DNA of 12,641 bases from Isohypsibius dastychi. Taxonomy: Eukaryota > Tardigrada > Eutardigrada > Parachela > Isohypsibiidae. Shown here one piece after another: positions 10,239 through 12,641 of the stretch; position 1 is the stretch's first letter; each line of letters opens with the position of its first letter. The translations under genes were made by a program, and so were the position numbers. The DNA lies in contig JAQIWT010001082.1 of assembly GCA_034696485.1 (NCBI GenBank), forward strand, positions 1 through 12,641, written 5' to 3'. A model generated the notes under the pieces. That model saw only the letters and a list, made by a program, of their open reading frames with translations. It was not told where the DNA came from and searched no databases.

Positions 10239-12641
10239 CTATCTTTTCAGCGTTACCACCAAATCATCATATTTCGCGTAAGCCTGAATAAGAGATCGCG
10301 CTTCTGCATAATAAAGAAATAAAGAAGGAATCGTAACCGGCTCACTCCCATTATCACCGGACATGGCAAAAGTAGATCCCGATGCAAAACTGCTTCCAAT
10401 ATTACTATCTGCAACAATCATCCCGATAGCTCCTGAACTCTCCACATTCCTCGCTTTCTCGATGAACATGCATCCACCGCGCTTGACCAGCGCGATTTTT
10501 CCAGATACATTCTGCAAATCACCGGTGCACGCAGTGTCGGGGTCAGCAAATCCGAGGACACCGGAAATGCCGATTTCCTTCAGTTTCGCCATTTCTCCAA
10601 ACTGAGCTGGAGCTGCCAAATAAACTTCTTCGAAGCCCTGCGCGACTGAAACGGCGTGAATGCGACCCGGCGTTATATCCTGAAGCTTCATTTCTTTTCG
10701 AGTGGACTCGACTAGTTCCTGCATGACAGCCAGACCTTCAGCCGCATTCCCCAAGTTCTGCGCCGTCCCGAGATCGTGTGATATCAGAAGTGAACCATCT
10801 GCTTTCCGCACCAGACTAATCCCCATTTCGGCAAGCAGAAGAACCTGGCAGCAGATAAAAATGGTCAGAATGGACACAGGAAGGATGATCTCTTCAAGGA
10901 GGAGCCAGATCTGCAAGGTTCTCAATCTCAGAATGAAGAAACGAAAAGAAACGAGAGACAGACAGAAAGAGAAAAGTGAGTATGAAACTGACGAAATTTA
11001 ACCTCATCGAAAAACTTACATGGTCTTCATTCGTCCAGTCGATATCCTTTCCAGTGATACGTCTTTCCCTCAAACTTATTCCTGCTTTTTCAACTTGCCA
11101 GCCTAACTGAGCTGCCTGTTGGCATTGAGGTAGGGGTTTTTCCGGAACAACGACATCCGGCTGGCGGTGCCACAAGGACCGGAAGTCCATGTGCGAATTC
11201 GGACAAAATGCATTTGGTTCCTCAGAAGGGTGTCTTTGTTCCAAATGCTGCGTTGGAAAAAAGGTCAGATTTCTCCGAGCAAGGTGAAGAGGCAAGATGT
11301 GAGCTTCCGTTGTGAAAATGTAATCATGGATATCAACCATGAGGTCCTGAGGCTCGCTGAATAATAAGTATAGATACTTCAACGTTTCCGCAAGGAAGAA
11401 CGAATCCTTCAAAACAAATATTTATCAAGATTATAAACAAAAGTATCTGAGATAAGAAACTAACCATTCGATCATCATGAACACCGTTTCTGGTGTCTTT
11501 AAAAGCGGCATATCCACACTCGACACGTGAAAGACTTTCCAGGCTCTCGACTAACTGCTCACCCACTTGCAAATACAAGGGGTCCTTTGTGGCTTCGTAC
11601 AAAAAATATGTCGATTCGATGAATTCCGGACGGAGGTAACTTTCAGCCCAAAACATGCGCAGTTCCGGCTCAGGTGTAAATGCTTCGGGGAGGAAATTAT
11701 AGCGCTTCACAACTTTGTGCAATGTCTACAAAATAAATAAAATATTACTTTTTGAATGATTTTAGAGCTGTTCATGGAAGTACCTGGTAGGAGGCTTTTG
11801 CAGGACCAATGTCGCCATAAAGAACTTGCAAGCCGGGGAAAAACGCAATCAACGCATCCAAATATGGTTTGCTGTTTGAAGTCGGTTGATTCATAAAAAC
11901 ATCTTGCATTCGCGATCCATTCATCACATATTTCAGGATCGCTCCGTAATGCCTTTGGAAGCGCTGCAGATACGTTTCATCGCCCAACAAAATGTATGCC
12001 TTCAATACATATTCGTAGTAGGAATCCGAACCGGCACCAATTCCAGTCTCTCTTCTTATCCAATCACCAGTATGGACATCAATAATGTGTCCTAATAAAT
12101 GACTATCTACGTGTCTTTTGTGCCATAAATAATCCATAGCATCCCGAGCCTTTTCCTCAAATATCGGATCACCAGATAAGCGGCTCAATGAGGCAAACTC
12201 TACAATAAAATGTATAACGAATAAGTAAGAAATGTTGAAAATTTTAGGGTATATATACCTAATATCATCGTTCCCGCACAAGCAGCACCTAAAAAAGAAG
12301 ACATTTAAATTATATGCGAAAACCAACAGGAAACGAACCGAAATAATTCTGATTATCAAATAAAGACAGTCATTGACTTTTTTGCGCTAAATTGTTGAAT
12401 GTTACATATAATATAACTAACATGTATGTCGCTGACTCAGAAGACCGTGATCCAGTCCATATTTTAAATTGATGCGAGGATACGGAACTCCAGTGCTGGA
12501 ATTGAAGGCAGGAAGCAGCGCATAACCAAGCTCAAGCGAGAGATCCAGAAGTTCATCTTGATACCACAACATTCGTCCATGTTTGTCCTGGAGCTCCTTA
12601 GCCAATACGTGAGCTGACAAAAGTCCTCCCAGCATCCTTAT
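10239..12641 (-). CDS. EDEM3: EDEM3-type ER degradation-enhancing alpha-mannosidase (GH47 plus PA domain), 5' partial
   Basis: Exons on the minus strand: 12641-12422 (entered from outside the window), 12288-12259, 12199-11784, 11725-11465, 11406-11020, 10844-10239; they join to 639 aa ending in TAG. EDEM proteins trim mannose from N-glycans of misfolded glycoproteins in the ER and direct them to ER-associated degradation. The GH47 part runs from [15 protein letters not shown] to FTTEAH. By analogy with ER mannosidase I, D142 in [12 protein letters not shown] and E256 in [12 protein letters not shown] are catalytic, and T342 in FTTEAH binds calcium (numbering of the visible part). The third catalytic acid, just before IRMLGG, lies outside the window. 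The last exon holds a protease-associated domain (about 505-635) with [22 protein letters not shown]47 plus PA identifies EDEM3. The protein stops right after the PA domain, without the long acidic tail and KDEL-type end of human EDEM3. The signal peptide is not visible. Confidence 0.94.

Overview
This is a eukaryotic, intron-rich, gene-dense window that reads as animal DNA, most plausibly from a nematode. The signs are: five conserved animal genes in 12.6 kb; mostly very short spliceosomal introns (49-66 bp is common, with GT donors and pyrimidine-TTTCAG/TTGCAG acceptors); micro-exons of 18 and 30 nt; and a short PBX/Extradenticle-type protein with the EANMYAAKK sequence after its homeodomain. 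The phylum is an inference and I cannot name the species. I see no bacterial operons, CRISPR arrays, rRNA or tRNA genes, viruses or transposons.

Layout. (1) 213-2425, plus strand: a complete nine-exon PBC-class TALE homeobox gene (PBX/exd/ceh-20 type, 332 aa). (2) 2426-3232: gap with no recognised gene. (3) 3233-5247, plus strand: a complete nine-exon mitochondrial carrier of the SLC25A33/36 pyrimidine-nucleotide type (343 aa), followed by a cluster of AATAAA signals. (4) 6393-5545, minus strand: a three-exon ANTP-class (NK-like) homeobox gene (224 aa), convergent with the carrier. (5) 6394-7592: about 1.2 kb of upstream DNA with no recognised gene. (6) 9844-7593, minus strand: a complete six-exon TRMT44-type tRNA(Ser) 2'-O-methyltransferase with a C-terminal CCCH finger (604 aa). 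(7) 12641-10239, minus strand: the 3' six exons (639 aa) of an EDEM3-type GH47 alpha-mannosidase with a C-terminal PA domain; its 5' end lies beyond the window.

Every exon boundary was placed by hand from GT/AG sites, codon phase and remembered family sequence. In all five genes the exons join into an uninterrupted frame with consistent phase at each junction. No transcript evidence was available, so UTRs and alternative isoforms are unresolved.

How the genes relate. Most are unrelated housekeeping genes: mitochondrial nucleotide transport, tRNA modification and ER glycoprotein degradation. The suggestive link is between the two homeobox genes. The NK-like protein carries an FPWM hexapeptide core, the motif by which Hox, TLX and Pdx proteins bind PBX, and a PBX-class gene lies only about 3 kb away on the other side of the carrier. 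EDEM3 and TRMT44 lie head to tail on the minus strand with 394 bp between stop and start, compatible with a nematode-type operon but not demonstrated. I found no clearly undescribed biological system. The points most worth checking are the FPWM motif, an alternative in-frame acceptor in EDEM3 that adds a hydrophobic segment, the micro-exons, and an open hydrophobic reading frame upstream of TRMT44.
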